Source of the DNA: Pseudomonas taiwanensis
GTDB taxonomy: Bacteria > Pseudomonadota > Gammaproteobacteria > Pseudomonadales > Pseudomonadaceae
Assembly: GCF_013393345.1 (NCBI RefSeq)
Contig: NZ_QJRF01000040.1
Span: 1 to 64,000, forward strand
Reading direction: 5' to 3'
DNA: 64,000 nucleotides
Both the position numbers and the translations under genes were made by a program. A model generated the notes under the pieces. It searched no databases. It was given only the letters and a program-made list of their open reading frames with translations, and had not been told where the DNA came from. The number at the start of each line of letters is the position of its first letter. Position 1 is the stretch's first letter. Shown here piece by piece: positions 7,348-16,472 of the stretch.

Positions 7348-10300
7348 ATGGACATGAGTGACCGGCTCATGAAAGGGCGGTTGGCCCTTGCGCCGGCGGC
7401 AGACAAACAACCTCCAGGCGATGGCATTGGCATGGGCAAGAGTTCGTCGATCTTGTGGGACGATGGTGAACGCACCTACTGCCGTGAGCTTCGCGCGGGC
7501 GAGGAGGGTGGACAGAGCGTTCTGATAGCACGCCTGGTCACCGAACACCCTTCGCCTGCCGCCCTTGATCGGCTCACCCATGAATTCAGTCTGAAGGACG
7601 ATCTGGACGGCGCCTGGGCGGTGCGCCCACTGGAATTGGTGCGCGAGGCGGGTCGGCCCTGCCTGGTGTACGAGGACCCGGGTGGCGAGTTGCTGTCCGA
7701 ACTGCTCGCCGCGCCCATGGAGACCGGGGATTTCCTGCATCTTGCCGTGGGCATCGCCGGGGCATTGTCCAGATTCCACCAGCGCGGCCTGATCCATAAG
7801 GACCTCAAACCCGCGCATATCCTGGTGAACTGCAGCGACGGCCAGGCCCGGCTCAGCGGATTCGGCCTGGCCTCGCGGCTGCCTCGGGAGCGGCAGGCGC
7901 CTGAAGCGCCGGAAACCATCGCCGGCACACTGGCCTACATGGCGCCGGAGCAGACCGGCCGGATGAACCGCTCGATCGATTCACGCAGTGACCTGTATGC
8001 GCTTGGCGTCACGCTTTACCAGATGCTGACTGGAACCTTGCCGTTCCAGGCCGGCGATGCCATGGAATGGGTGCATTGCCACATTGCTCGCAAGGCTATT
8101 CCGCCCCACGAGCGGGTGGCAACCGTTCCGGCCATGGTTTCCCGCATCGTGATGAAGCTGCTCGCGAAGACGGCCGAAGACCGTTACCAGACTGCCGCCA
8201 GCCTGGAGCATGACTTGCACCAATGCCTGGCCGACTGGCAGCGCCAGCGTCGCATCGATGAGTTTCCCCTGGATGAACGTGGCACGCCTGACCAGTTGCT
8301 GATCCCCGAGAAGTTGTACGGGCGGGAGCACGAAGTGGACGCCCTGGTTGCGGCCTTCCATCGCATCGTCAACAGCAGCTCGCCGGAACTGGTGCTGGTC
8401 TCCGGCTATTCCGGCATCGGTAAGTCCTCGGTCGTCAACGAACTGCACAAGGTGCTGGTGGCGCAGCACGGGCTCTTCGCGTCGGGCAAGTTCGACCAGT
8501 ACCAACGCGACATCCCTTATTCGACGCTGGTTCAGGCGTTCCAGAGCCTGCTGCGTCCGCTCCTGGGCAAGCGCGACAGCGAGCTGGCCCGCTGGCGCAC
8601 GGCCTTGTCTGACGCGCTGGAACCCAATGCGCGGCTGATGACCGATCTGCTCCCCGAACTGAAGCTGATCATTGGCGAGCCACCACCCGTGCCGGAGCTG
8701 GACGCGCCCCAGGCAAAACGCCGGTTCCTGCTGGTATTTCAACGTTTCATCGGTGTATTTGCCCAGGCCGAGCATCCCCTGGCGCTGTTTCTCGATGACT
8801 TGCAATGGCTCGATACGGCGACGCTCGATCTGCTGGAAGAACTGCTGACGAGTTCGGACCTCCGCCATCTGATGCTCATTGGCGCCTATCGCGATAACGA
8901 AGTGGATGCGCTCCACCCCCTGACGGGCAAGCTCCAGGCCATAAGGAATGCTGGCGGCCGGATCGAGCAAATCAGCCTGTCCCCCCTGTCAGCCGAGCAC
9001 ATCACCCAGCTGCTCGCCGAATCGCTCCATTGCGGCCAGGAGCGCATCGAACCGCTGGCCCGGCTGATGCACGACAAGACCGCCGGCAATCCCTTCTTCG
9101 TCATCCAGTTCCTCCACGCCCTGGTCGACGGAGGACTGCTGGCCTTCGATCACGAGGTGGAGCAGTGGGTCTGGGACGCCCGGCGAATCCACGCCAAGGG
9201 GTACACGGAAAACGTCGTTGACCTGATGGTGGAAAAGCTGAGCCGCTTGCCGGCCGAGACTCAGCAGGCTTTGCAGCAGCTGGCCTGCCTGGGCAATGTC
9301 GCGAAGACCCGCACGCTGGCTTCCGTGCTCGGCATCAAGCGCTCCCAGGTACAGGCCTTACTTTGGGAGGCGATTCGCCAGGAAGTGGTCGAGAGGGTGG
9401 AGGGTGCCTATGCCTTCGTACACGACCGCATCCACGAGGCCGCGTATTCGCTGATCGCCGAAACTTCCCGTGCCGAAGCGCATTTGCGCATCGGCCGGAT
9501 GCTTGTCAAACAGACGCCGAAGGAAAGCTGGGAGGAGGCGATTTTCGAGATCGCCGGCCAACTCAATCGCGGCGCTGGGCTGATCACCGACCGCGAAGAG
9601 CGGGAGCAGTTGGCAGAGATCAACCTTCTGGCTGGGCGGCGCGCCAAGGCCGCGACGACATTCGCTTCGGCGCTCACCTATCTCGCGGCGGGTGCCAATC
9701 TGCTGGATGAAGCGTCCTGGGAGCGCCGACATGAGTTGGCGTTCGCACTGGAGCTGAATCGCGCCGAATGCGAGTTCCTCACCGGCCAACTGATGATTGC
9801 CGACGAACGACTGGCGGCCCTGACCAACCGTGTCGCCGGTCCGGTCGAATGGGCCAGGGTGGCGTGTGTGCGGATGGATGTGTGCCTGCTGCTCAACCAG
9901 AGCGATCGTGCGGTCTCGGTGTGCCTCGATTTCCTGCGGCATGTGGGCATCGAATGGTCACCTACGCCTGCGGACGAGGTGGTGCGCGGCGAGTATGAGC
10001 GCATCTGGACCGGGCTCGCCGGAAGGCCGATCGAAGGCCTCATCGACCTGCCATTGATGGAGGATCCCATTGCCCTTGCGACCGTCGAGGCGCTGGTCAA
10101 GCTGACGTCACCCGCCTTGCATGCGAATTCGAACCTGGCTTCCCTGACGATCTGCAAGGCGATCACGCTCAGCATCGAGCATGGCAACTGCGATGCCTCG
10201 TGCGTGGCCTACGCCACTGTGCCCCGGATTACCGGCCGGCGCTTCGGCGACTATGAGGCCGGGTATCGATTTGGCGAGCTCGCCTGCAAACTCGTCGAGC

Positions 10301-12927
10301 GCCTGGGGCTCCAGCGCTACGAGGCGCGCACCTACTTCTGCTTCTCGGTCTTCGTGGCGCGCTGGGCGCAGCCCATCCGGAGCTGTTCGGACCAGTTACA
10401 GCGTGTCTTTGCCACGGCTAACCGGATCGGCGACCTGCCGTTTGGCGCCTTTTCGCGCAACTGCCTCGTCTCGAACCTGCTGTTCGCCGGTGAGCGATTG
10501 CCCGAGCTGCAAGTGGAGGCTGAGCGGGGCCTGGCCTATGCCCGCAAGATTCGTTTCGGACTCGTCATCGGCTTTATTGAAAACCAGCTTGCGCTGATCC
10601 GGACACTGAGGGGCCTCACGCCCACCTTCGGCTGCCTGGACGATGAGCATTTCAATGAGGCCCAGGCTGAGGAGCGCATAGCGAACGTCTCGCGGCTGCT
10701 CGCGTGCTGGCATTGGGTGCGGAAACTCCAGGCCCGCTACCTGGCGGGAGATATCGAGGCCGCGATGGAAGCAGCGTCGCAGGCGGAAGAGGTGCTCTGG
10801 GCGTCCCATTCCTTCATCGAGGAGGCCGAGTATTTCTTCTACGCCGCCCTGGCCAGGGCGGCGCTGTGCGACAGCATCCCGGCCGGTGATCGCGAACAGC
10901 ACCTGGATGCCCTGGTCGCACACCAGCAACAGCTGCAAAGCTGGGTAGCGCTCTGTGCCGAGAATTTCGCCAGCCGCGCCCTGCTGGTAAGCGCTGAAAT
11001 AGCCCGCATAGAAGGCCGCCGCGTGGATGCCGAACTGCTCTATGAACAGGCCATCCAGTCGGCGCAGGAAAGCGGTTTCGACCAGATCGAAGCGCTGGCC
11101 AATGAGCTCGCGTCGCGGTTCTACGCATCGGCTGGGTTCCACAAGATCGCCCGCCTGTACCTGCAGGATGCCCGCTACGCCTACGTGCGCTGGGGGGCGA
11201 CGGGCAAGGTGCGGCAGCTCGAGCAAGCGCATCCGTTCCTGAAGGCGGACGACCCAGCCCCTGGCCCGACGAGCACCATTGCCACGCCGGTGGAGCACCT
11301 GGACCTCGCGACCGTGATCAAGGTGTCACAGGCGGCTTCCAGTGAAATCGTTCTGGAAAGATTGATCGACATGGTCATGCGCACGGCCATTGAACAGGCC
11401 GGCGCGGAACGTGGGTTACTGGTGCTGTCGGACGCCGGCGAGGCACGCATAGCGGCAGAAGCGACCATGGGAGGCGAGGCCGCCGAGCTGCAACTTCGCG
11501 ATAGTCCGGTGAGTGCGGACATGCTGCCGGAGTCGATCCTTTTCCATGTCCTGCGCGCCCACGAGAGCATCGTGCTGGATGATGCCTCGGCCGAACCCGG
11601 CTTTGCTGCGGACACCTACATCCGCACGCGTCACTGCCGCTCGATTCTCTGCCTGCCGCTGATGAACCAGGCGAAACTCATCGGTGCCCTTTACCTGGAA
11701 AACAACCTCACGGCCCGCGTATTCAGCCCGACGCGCATCGCCGTGCTGAAGCTGGTTGCCTCGCAAGCCGCGATTTCCCTGGAGAACGCTCGCCTGTACC
11801 GCGAAGTGGCGGAGCGCGAAGCGAAGATCCGGCGTCTGGTGGATGCCAACATCATCGGCATCGTGGTCTGGAATGCCAGTGGCGGCCTGATCGATGCCAA
11901 CGATGCCTTTCTCCGCATCATCGGCTATGCGCGCGAGGACCTGTCGGCGGGCCGCCTGCGCTGGCGGGACCTGACGCCGCCGGAGTTCATGGCGATCAGT
12001 GAACGCTCCCTGGCGAGTGCGTTGCAAACAGGGCGGGCGCAGCCCTATGAGAAGGAATACATCAGGAAAGATGGCAGCCGCGTGCCAGTGGTCGTCGGCC
12101 TGGCTTCCTTCGAAGGGAGCCGGAAGGAAGGTGTCGCCTTCGTTTTGGACCTGACCGAACGCAAGCAGGCCGAAGAAAAGGTCCGTGGGAGCGAGCGGCG
12201 CTACCGCGAAGTGCAGACGGAACTGGCACACGCCAACCGCGTCGCCACCATGGGCCAGCTGACGGCCACCATCGCCCACGAAGTCAATCAACCCATCGCA
12301 GCGACCATCCTCAACGCCCAGGTCGCCCAGCGGCTACTCGGTGCCTCATCACCCGACCTCGGCGAAGTCGGAAACACGATTGGGCGAATCATCAGGGATG
12401 GCAACCGGGCGGCAGATGTCATCGGGCGCATCCGCGAGTTGCTGCGCAAGGCACCCTCCCAGAAGCTGCCAATGGACATCAACGAGGCGATTCTAGAAAT
12501 GGTGGAGTTCACCCGCGGCCAGGCCTCCAAGGGCAAGGCCCTGGTGAAGCTGCAACTGGCAGAGGGCCTGCCGCGCATCGAGGGCGACCGTGTCGAACTG
12601 CAACAGGTACTCCTCAATCTGATCATCAATGCACTGGAAGCGATGAGCGACATCGGGGATGGCGGGCGGCAGCTCGTCATCAGCACGGTCGAGGACGGTG
12701 GCGGTTACGTGCGGGTGGCGGTGAGCGATTCAGGTCCGGGTTTCGCCTCGGAGCCGGAGCAGATCTTCGCACCGTTCTACACCACGAAATCCGCTGGCCT
12801 GGGCATGGGCTTGTCGATCTGCCGCTCGATCATCGACGCCCATGGTGGCCAATTGTGGGCGAGCGGAAACGACCCCCGCGGCGCGACGGTCCAGTTCACG
12901 GTTCCCGTTCATAACGCGGCTTCCTGA
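7348..12927 (+). CDS. hybrid sensor: degenerate Ser/Thr kinase - AAA ATPase - GAF - PAS - histidine kinase
   Basis: About 1,859 residues. Domain order: protein-kinase-like domain (~40-290) with catalytic loop HKDLKP (His150, Asp152) and APE-like YMAPEQ; AAA/STAND ATPase with Walker A GYSGIGKSS (~353) and Walker B LALFLDDLQWLD (~480); a long helical region (~650-1320); GAF (~1330-1490); PAS (~1495-1610); HisKA with phospho-acceptor His1644 in IAHEVNQP; HATPase_c with N box NLIINALEAM and G boxes DSGPGF and GLGMGL. The DFG aspartate is replaced (LSGFG, Gly171) and the beta-3 lysine is not evident, so the kinase domain may only bind ligand. No receiver gene is adjacent. The start is uncertain: no clear ribosome binding site, and in-frame TTG/ATG codons lie on both sides. 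Confidence 0.9.
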   Translation: MDMSDRLMKGRLALAPAADKQPPGDGIGMGKSSSILWDDGERTYCRELRAGEEGGQSVLIARLVTEHPSPAALDRLTHEFSLKDDLDGAWAVRPLELVREAGRPCLVYEDPGGELLSELLAAPMETGDFLHLAVGIAGALSRFHQRGLIHKDLKPAHILVNCSDGQARLSGFGLASRLPRERQAPEAPETIAGTLAYMAPEQTGRMNRSIDSRSDLYALGVTLYQMLTGTLPFQAGDAMEWVHCHIARKAIPPHERVATVPAMVSRIVMKLLAKTAEDRYQTAASLEHDLHQCLADWQRQRRIDEFPLDERGTPDQLLIPEKLYGREHEVDALVAAFHRIVNSSSPELVLVSGYSGIGKSSVVNELHKVLVAQHGLFASGKFDQYQRDIPYSTLVQAFQSLLRPLLGKRDSELARWRTALSDALEPNARLMTDLLPELKLIIGEPPPVPELDAPQAKRRFLLVFQRFIGVFAQAEHPLALFLDDLQWLDTATLDLLEELLTSSDLRHLMLIGAYRDNEVDALHPLTGKLQAIRNAGGRIEQISLSPLSAEHITQLLAESLHCGQERIEPLARLMHDKTAGNPFFVIQFLHALVDGGLLAFDHEVEQWVWDARRIHAKGYTENVVDLMVEKLSRLPAETQQALQQLACLGNVAKTRTLASVLGIKRSQVQALLWEAIRQEVVERVEGAYAFVHDRIHEAAYSLIAETSRAEAHLRIGRMLVKQTPKESWEEAIFEIAGQLNRGAGLITDREEREQLAEINLLAGRRAKAATTFASALTYLAAGANLLDEASWERRHELAFALELNRAECEFLTGQLMIADERLAALTNRVAGPVEWARVACVRMDVCLLLNQSDRAVSVCLDFLRHVGIEWSPTPADEVVRGEYERIWTGLAGRPIEGLIDLPLMEDPIALATVEALVKLTSPALHANSNLASLTICKAITLSIEHGNCDASCVAYATVPRITGRRFGDYEAGYRFGELACKLVERLGLQRYEARTYFCFSVFVARWAQPIRSCSDQLQRVFATANRIGDLPFGAFSRNCLVSNLLFAGERLPELQVEAERGLAYARKIRFGLVIGFIENQLALIRTLRGLTPTFGCLDDEHFNEAQAEERIANVSRLLACWHWVRKLQARYLAGDIEAAMEAASQAEEVLWASHSFIEEAEYFFYAALARAALCDSIPAGDREQHLDALVAHQQQLQSWVALCAENFASRALLVSAEIARIEGRRVDAELLYEQAIQSAQESGFDQIEALANELASRFYASAGFHKIARLYLQDARYAYVRWGATGKVRQLEQAHPFLKADDPAPGPTSTIATPVEHLDLATVIKVSQAASSEIVLERLIDMVMRTAIEQAGAERGLLVLSDAGEARIAAEATMGGEAAELQLRDSPVSADMLPESILFHVLRAHESIVLDDASAEPGFAADTYIRTRHCRSILCLPLMNQAKLIGALYLENNLTARVFSPTRIAVLKLVASQAAISLENARLYREVAEREAKIRRLVDANIIGIVVWNASGGLIDANDAFLRIIGYAREDLSAGRLRWRDLTPPEFMAISERSLASALQTGRAQPYEKEYIRKDGSRVPVVVGLASFEGSRKEGVAFVLDLTERKQAEEKVRGSERRYREVQTELAHANRVATMGQLTATIAHEVNQPIAATILNAQVAQRLLGASSPDLGEVGNTIGRIIRDGNRAADVIGRIRELLRKAPSQKLPMDINEAILEMVEFTRGQASKGKALVKLQLAEGLPRIEGDRVELQQVLLNLIINALEAMSDIGDGGRQLVISTVEDGGGYVRVAVSDSGPGFASEPEQIFAPFYTTKSAGLGMGLSICRSIIDAHGGQLWASGNDPRGATVQFTVPVHNAAS

Positions 12928-12948
12928 CGACCACGGGAAGGGCAAGGC

Positions 12949-13746
12949 TCAGCTGAAACACTCTTCGTCCAGGCTGTAGCGGCCCACGCGGCGCACCGGC
13001 CCTCGCATCAGGACCTCAAAGTTGTCATCCAGCACGATCTGGATCAGTCCGCCGGGCATATGGACATTAACCTGCGGCTCCACAAGTCCCAGTCGCCGGC
13101 TGACCGCTGCTGCCGCACAGCTGCTGGTACCCGAGGACAACGTATAGCCAACGCCTCGCTCCCAGATGCGGACTTCCAGGTTGTGGCGGTCGATCACTTT
13201 CACGAACTGCACATTGGTGCGGTTGGGGAAGGGTTCGAGATGCTCGATGACCGGCCCGAGGGCGCGCGCGGTTGGTTCATCGGGTTGATCCATGAAAATC
13301 ACACAGTGCGGATTACCCATGGAGACCGGATACAGCCGCAGCTCGCATCCCTGCACATTCACTTCCAGGACGTTCCTGTCCGGGAGCTGCGCACGCCCCA
13401 TGCGAATGGCAACGTTCCGGCCCTCATCAAGGACCTGGCACGACACCACGCCACCGGCCGTATGAACCTGGAATTCGCCTGCGGCAACTTGGCCGCGATC
13501 CCAGAGGTAGCGGCAGAAAATCCGCAGTCCATTGCCACTTTTCTCCGCTTGGGAACCGTCGGTGTTGTAGATGATCACGCTGGGCATTTCGCCCTGCGTG
13601 AGCACCGGGACAAGGATGCCGTCCGCCCCGAGTCCCCTATGTCGATCACAGGTCCGCGAGATTTCCGCCGGCGAAAGAGCGAAAGGGAGCTCGCCTGCAT
13701 AAACCAGGTAATCGTTACTGGCAGCGTGGTACTTGAAGAAATCCAT
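12949..13746 (-). CDS. diaminopimelate epimerase-like protein with both catalytic Cys replaced by Ser
   Basis: A 265-residue DapF-fold protein that starts at the family-typical MDFFKYHAASND; an ATG/GTG 22 codons upstream is less likely. Conserved: RHRGLGADG, NTDGS, SMGNPHCVI (His147) and WERGVG (Glu196). In DapF the two active-site thiols are in CGNG and ACGSG; here they read KSGNG (Ser70) and SSGTSSC (Ser205). A thiol-based two-base racemisation therefore cannot work in the usual way. Possibilities are an epimerase acting with alkoxides, a dehydratase/isomerase as seen for Cys-to-Thr/Ser variants of the related proline racemases, or a binding protein. It converges with the large sensor kinase gene and is divergent from the exported decarboxylase-like gene. 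I would not call it dapF. Confidence 0.82.
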   Translation of the reverse strand: MDFFKYHAASNDYLVYAGELPFALSPAEISRTCDRHRGLGADGILVPVLTQGEMPSVIIYNTDGSQAEKSGNGLRIFCRYLWDRGQVAAGEFQVHTAGGVVSCQVLDEGRNVAIRMGRAQLPDRNVLEVNVQGCELRLYPVSMGNPHCVIFMDQPDEPTARALGPVIEHLEPFPNRTNVQFVKVIDRHNLEVRIWERGVGYTLSSGTSSCAAAAVSRRLGLVEPQVNVHMPGGLIQIVLDDNFEVLMRGPVRRVGRYSLDEECFS

Positions 13747-13839
13747 GGTGATCTTCTGTTCGCAAGGTGCAGCGAGAGTAGGCAAGGCCGCAGGTGCGAA
13801 CAAGCTATGCACGGGAATTCGATGCCCTCAGAGAAGTGC

Positions 13840-13870
13840 TTGACCTTAAAGTTAAGTTAAACGTTAGCGT
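13840..13870 (+). promoter_or_regulatory. MerR-type promoter of the ADC-family gene
   Basis: A -35 hexamer TTGACC (13840-13845) and a -10-like TAGCGT (13865-13870) are separated by 19 bp, the over-long spacing characteristic of MerR-activated promoters. The spacer contains TTAAAG and a second TTAA (spacer positions 1-6 and 12-15). The same -35, 19-bp spacer and TAGNGT recur beside the merR gene at 15477. The coding start lies about 60 bp downstream. Confidence 0.65.
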
Positions 13871-13928
13871 TCTCTTCGCGCGTTCCACAGGGAACAACGG
13901 CATAACGTACTTAGCGGAGAGTCAGCAG

Positions 13929-14936
13929 ATGAAACGAGGCAGTTTTGCGGCAGTGGTGGGGATATTCATGAGTGCCGTTTCAGCTTTCGCATTGGCGGGA
14001 AGTTCGCCCGACGCCAAGGAATCGGGAAACGTGATGATCAACGTCGGGGGCCATGAAGTTCCTGTCGTTGCCGGTGGTCTGTATGACCGCTTCCGCTCCA
14101 ATCCTCCGCTTGCCACCATCGAATCCGAAGCCCCCGGCGTCGACCTGAGCTGGTTCAGGGGGCTCAAGAAAACCAAGGTCGACATTGGGTTCGAATCCTA
14201 CTCACCCAATTTCTACTACAAGAACAATCGGATCACCGCGGTCTACACGGCGGACATAAGCAAGCTGAGAGCCCTGATACCTGCTGAAGTCCTGGAGAAG
14301 GTCCAGCCGCTGCAGGTCTGGCCGGGCAGGGGGCTGGTCGCGCTTACCGCCTACGCCTATGAGTACTGCGATAACGACAGCTACAACGAAATCGCCCTGT
14401 CCATCGTCACCAACAAACCGGGATCATCGAACCTCGGCCCAGTCTCGCTGGTCGGTCAGTCGCGGTCCGGGGATTTCTGGGGGTACGTGCTGAAACTCCC
14501 GGTGAATACCGAGCTTGCCCGGGTACGGGGCGTGGTCGGCTACAACTTGCCGAAGTGGCTGACGGGTATCAACCGCCGGGAGAGTGACAAGTCCGTGACC
14601 TTCGAGATCGTCGATAACGAAACAGGCAAGGTTGATGTTGTCTTCGAGGGAGAGAAGTTGAGTGCGCCTTCAGCTGAAGTGGAACTGGTGACCAACAGCT
14701 TCACGAACATCGATAAGAAAGGTGGGTTGACCTACGGCTATGCGGTATCCCGGCAATTGAGCCACGCATCCAGCACGCGTGCAGAGTCGGTCAATCTCAC
14801 GCTGAATGGTGGCAGCCTTTCCACCTTCATGAAGTCCCTGGATCTGGGAAAAATGATGAAGTACGAGTACGTGCCGCAGTTCCAAAGCGCGCTCTATGCA
14901 CCCGAATCCCTGCAATCGATGCTGGACAGTGAGTAG
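13929..14936 (+). CDS. exported acetoacetate decarboxylase-family (ADC) protein
   Basis: A 335-residue protein. Residues 1-~23 (MKRGSFAAV then a hydrophobic run ending AFALAG) form a Sec signal peptide, which is unusual because characterised ADC enzymes are cytosolic. The mature part has ADC-family landmarks: ITAVYTADISKLRALIPAEV, the central SVTFEIVDN strands, and GVVGYNLPKWL, where the Schiff-base lysine would be expected. The ATG follows GGAGAG. The gene lies behind a 19-bp-spacer promoter and is followed by a strong bidirectional hairpin. Decarboxylation of a beta-keto acid in the periplasm is possible but not shown; a binding role is equally open. Confidence 0.78.
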   Translation: MKRGSFAAVVGIFMSAVSAFALAGSSPDAKESGNVMINVGGHEVPVVAGGLYDRFRSNPPLATIESEAPGVDLSWFRGLKKTKVDIGFESYSPNFYYKNNRITAVYTADISKLRALIPAEVLEKVQPLQVWPGRGLVALTAYAYEYCDNDSYNEIALSIVTNKPGSSNLGPVSLVGQSRSGDFWGYVLKLPVNTELARVRGVVGYNLPKWLTGINRRESDKSVTFEIVDNETGKVDVVFEGEKLSAPSAEVELVTNSFTNIDKKGGLTYGYAVSRQLSHASSTRAESVNLTLNGGSLSTFMKSLDLGKMMKYEYVPQFQSALYAPESLQSMLDSE

Positions 14937-14963
14937 TCGCTACGGCCTTGCGTCAATGGGTTC

Positions 14964-14988
14964 AAGTCAGGCCATCGCGGCCTGACTT
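14964..14988. terminator. bidirectional hairpin between ADC-family gene and merR
   Basis: A perfect 10-bp stem (AAGTCAGGCC / GGCCTGACTT) with a 5-nt loop lies between the converging ADC-family and merR genes. The T-tract is weak on both strands, so termination efficiency is uncertain. Confidence 0.7.
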
Positions 14989-15009
14989 GGCTTGTTCGGA
15001 AACACTGCC

Positions 15010-15477
15010 TCAGTCTTCTCGAACCGGCTGACGAGAACCCGCTGCCCCATTCGCTTCCTTACGGAGGCGATTCAGTACCCGCTGCGTATTCTCCCCGCAC
15101 TGCATGCCTTCCGGCTTGCTCTCGATGACTTCGATGGTGACCAGCAACTGCGCCTTGTTCTGCTCCAGACGCGCTTGCATGGCCTCGATCTCGGCCACCT
15201 TGCGCTTGAGACTGTCCAGCAGTTCCCCGTGCTGCCAGTTGTTCTGTCCGATCGGCAGGAGATTGCGGATTTCCTCCAGCGAAAAGCCTGCGGCCTGGGC
15301 CCCGGTAATGATCTCCAGGATCAGTACCGCGTCCTGCCCATAATCGCGATAGCCGTTGGCCTTGCGATCAACCGAAGTGATCAGGCCACTGGACTCGTAG
15401 AAGCGGATGCGAGAGGCCGCCAGGCCGCTCAGTTTTGCCAGTTCACCAATTCTCACGCTGCACCTCGGCAGAATCAT
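15010..15477 (-). CDS. MerR-family transcriptional regulator
   Basis: A 155-residue MerR regulator. The winged helix is at the N-terminus (VRIGELAKLSGL, RIRFYESSGLI, NGYRDYG), followed by GFSLEEIRNLL and a coiled dimerisation helix (VAEIEAMQARLEQNKAQLL). The C-terminus carries a single Cys (EGMQCGE), so a metal site is unlikely. Two starts are possible: the ATG at 15477, whose codon abuts the -35 of the divergent promoter, or a GTG at 15456 with a better ribosome binding site (CGAGGTG) that begins exactly at the family N-terminus. It probably controls its own divergent neighbour and the ADC-family gene, since both carry the same elongated-spacer promoter. Confidence 0.88.
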   Translation of the reverse strand: MILPRCSVRIGELAKLSGLAASRIRFYESSGLITSVDRKANGYRDYGQDAVLILEIITGAQAAGFSLEEIRNLLPIGQNNWQHGELLDSLKRKVAEIEAMQARLEQNKAQLLVTIEVIESKPEGMQCGENTQRVLNRLRKEANGAAGSRQPVRED

Positions 15478-15507
15478 TGACCTTAAAGCTTACTTTAATC
15501 CTAGAGT
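15477..15507 (+). promoter_or_regulatory. MerR-type promoter of the alpha/beta hydrolase gene
   Basis: TTGACC (15477-15482), a 19-bp spacer and TAGAGT (15502-15507). The spacer contains a perfect dyad TTAAAG-CTTA-CTTTAA (15483-15498), which is the expected position of a MerR dimer on an underwound promoter. The first 12 bases are identical to the promoter at 13840. Confidence 0.72.
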
Positions 15508-15634
15508 CCAATAGCGGCCAAGCGACTCAACGGCAACGCCAGCCGCGTTTTCCAGGCATCGCCCGCCATGCGCGGTATCGATTGGCGAGCGCATCTCCAA
15601 TTGCAGACCTCCACATCAGACAGGAGAAGCGAAC

Positions 15635-16465
15635 ATGGGATACGTCACAACGAAGGATGGAGTCGAGATCTTCTACAAGGACTGGGGACCGCGCGATGCG
15701 CAGGTGATCTACTTCCATCACGGCTGGCCGCTCAGCTCGGACGACTGGGATGCGCAGATGCTGTTCTTCCTGGCCCAGGGCTTTCGCGTAGTGGCCCACG
15801 ATCGACGCGGCCATGGCCGCTCCAGCCAGGTCTGGGATGGCCACGACATGGATCATTACGCCGATGACACGGCAGCGGTCGTGAACCACCTCGGCGTGCA
15901 GGGAGCCGTCCATGCCGGCCACTCCACAGGCGGTGGCGAGGTCGTTCGCTACATCGCACGGCATCGTGAAGATCCCGTTGCGAAAGCCGCCCTCATCAGT
16001 GCGGTGCCGCCGCTGATGGTGAAGAGCGCGAGCAATCCCGAGGGGCTTCCCAAGGATGTCTTCGACGGCCTGCAGGCCCAGTTGGCCGCCAACCGCGCGC
16101 AGTTCTTTCGGGATGTCCCGGCCGGTCCCTTCTATGGCTACAACCGACCAGGTGCCACGCCGTCGGAGGGCATCATCCAGAACTGGTGGCGGCAGGGCAT
16201 GATGGGCAGCGCCAAGGCGCATTACGATGGCATCGTCGCCTTCTCCCAGACCGACTTCACCGAAGACCTCAAGAGCATCACCATCCCCGTCCTGGTGCTG
16301 CATGGCGACGACGACCAGATCGTGCCTTATGAGAACACCGGCGTGTTGTCGGCGAAGCTGCTCAAGAACAGCACCCTGAAGATCTATCCGGGGTTCTCAC
16401 ACGGCATGCCCACCATCAACGCCGACACCATCAACGCCGATCTGCTCGCCTTCATCCGAAGCTGA
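15635..16465 (+). CDS. alpha/beta hydrolase, non-haem chloroperoxidase/arylesterase-like
   Basis: A 276-residue alpha/beta-hydrolase of the cofactor-free haloperoxidase/esterase group. Seen: oxyanion region HHGWPLS, strand-turn HDRRGHGRS, nucleophile elbow GHSTGGGE, catalytic acid in LHGDDDQIVPYE and catalytic His in GFSHGMP. No signal peptide, so cytoplasmic. The ATG is preceded by CAGGAGAAG. It is transcribed divergently from merR behind a 19-bp-spacer promoter and is probably induced by that regulator. The substrate is probably an ester or a peracid-forming carboxylate, but this cannot be determined from sequence. Confidence 0.88.
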   Translation: MGYVTTKDGVEIFYKDWGPRDAQVIYFHHGWPLSSDDWDAQMLFFLAQGFRVVAHDRRGHGRSSQVWDGHDMDHYADDTAAVVNHLGVQGAVHAGHSTGGGEVVRYIARHREDPVAKAALISAVPPLMVKSASNPEGLPKDVFDGLQAQLAANRAQFFRDVPAGPFYGYNRPGATPSEGIIQNWWRQGMMGSAKAHYDGIVAFSQTDFTEDLKSITIPVLVLHGDDDQIVPYENTGVLSAKLLKNSTLKIYPGFSHGMPTINADTINADLLAFIRS

Positions 16466-16472
16466 GTTTCAT

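Noticed and set aside
12949-13746. Annotation as housekeeping diaminopimelate epimerase
   Set aside because: Both catalytic cysteines are serine, so the canonical reaction cannot be assumed.
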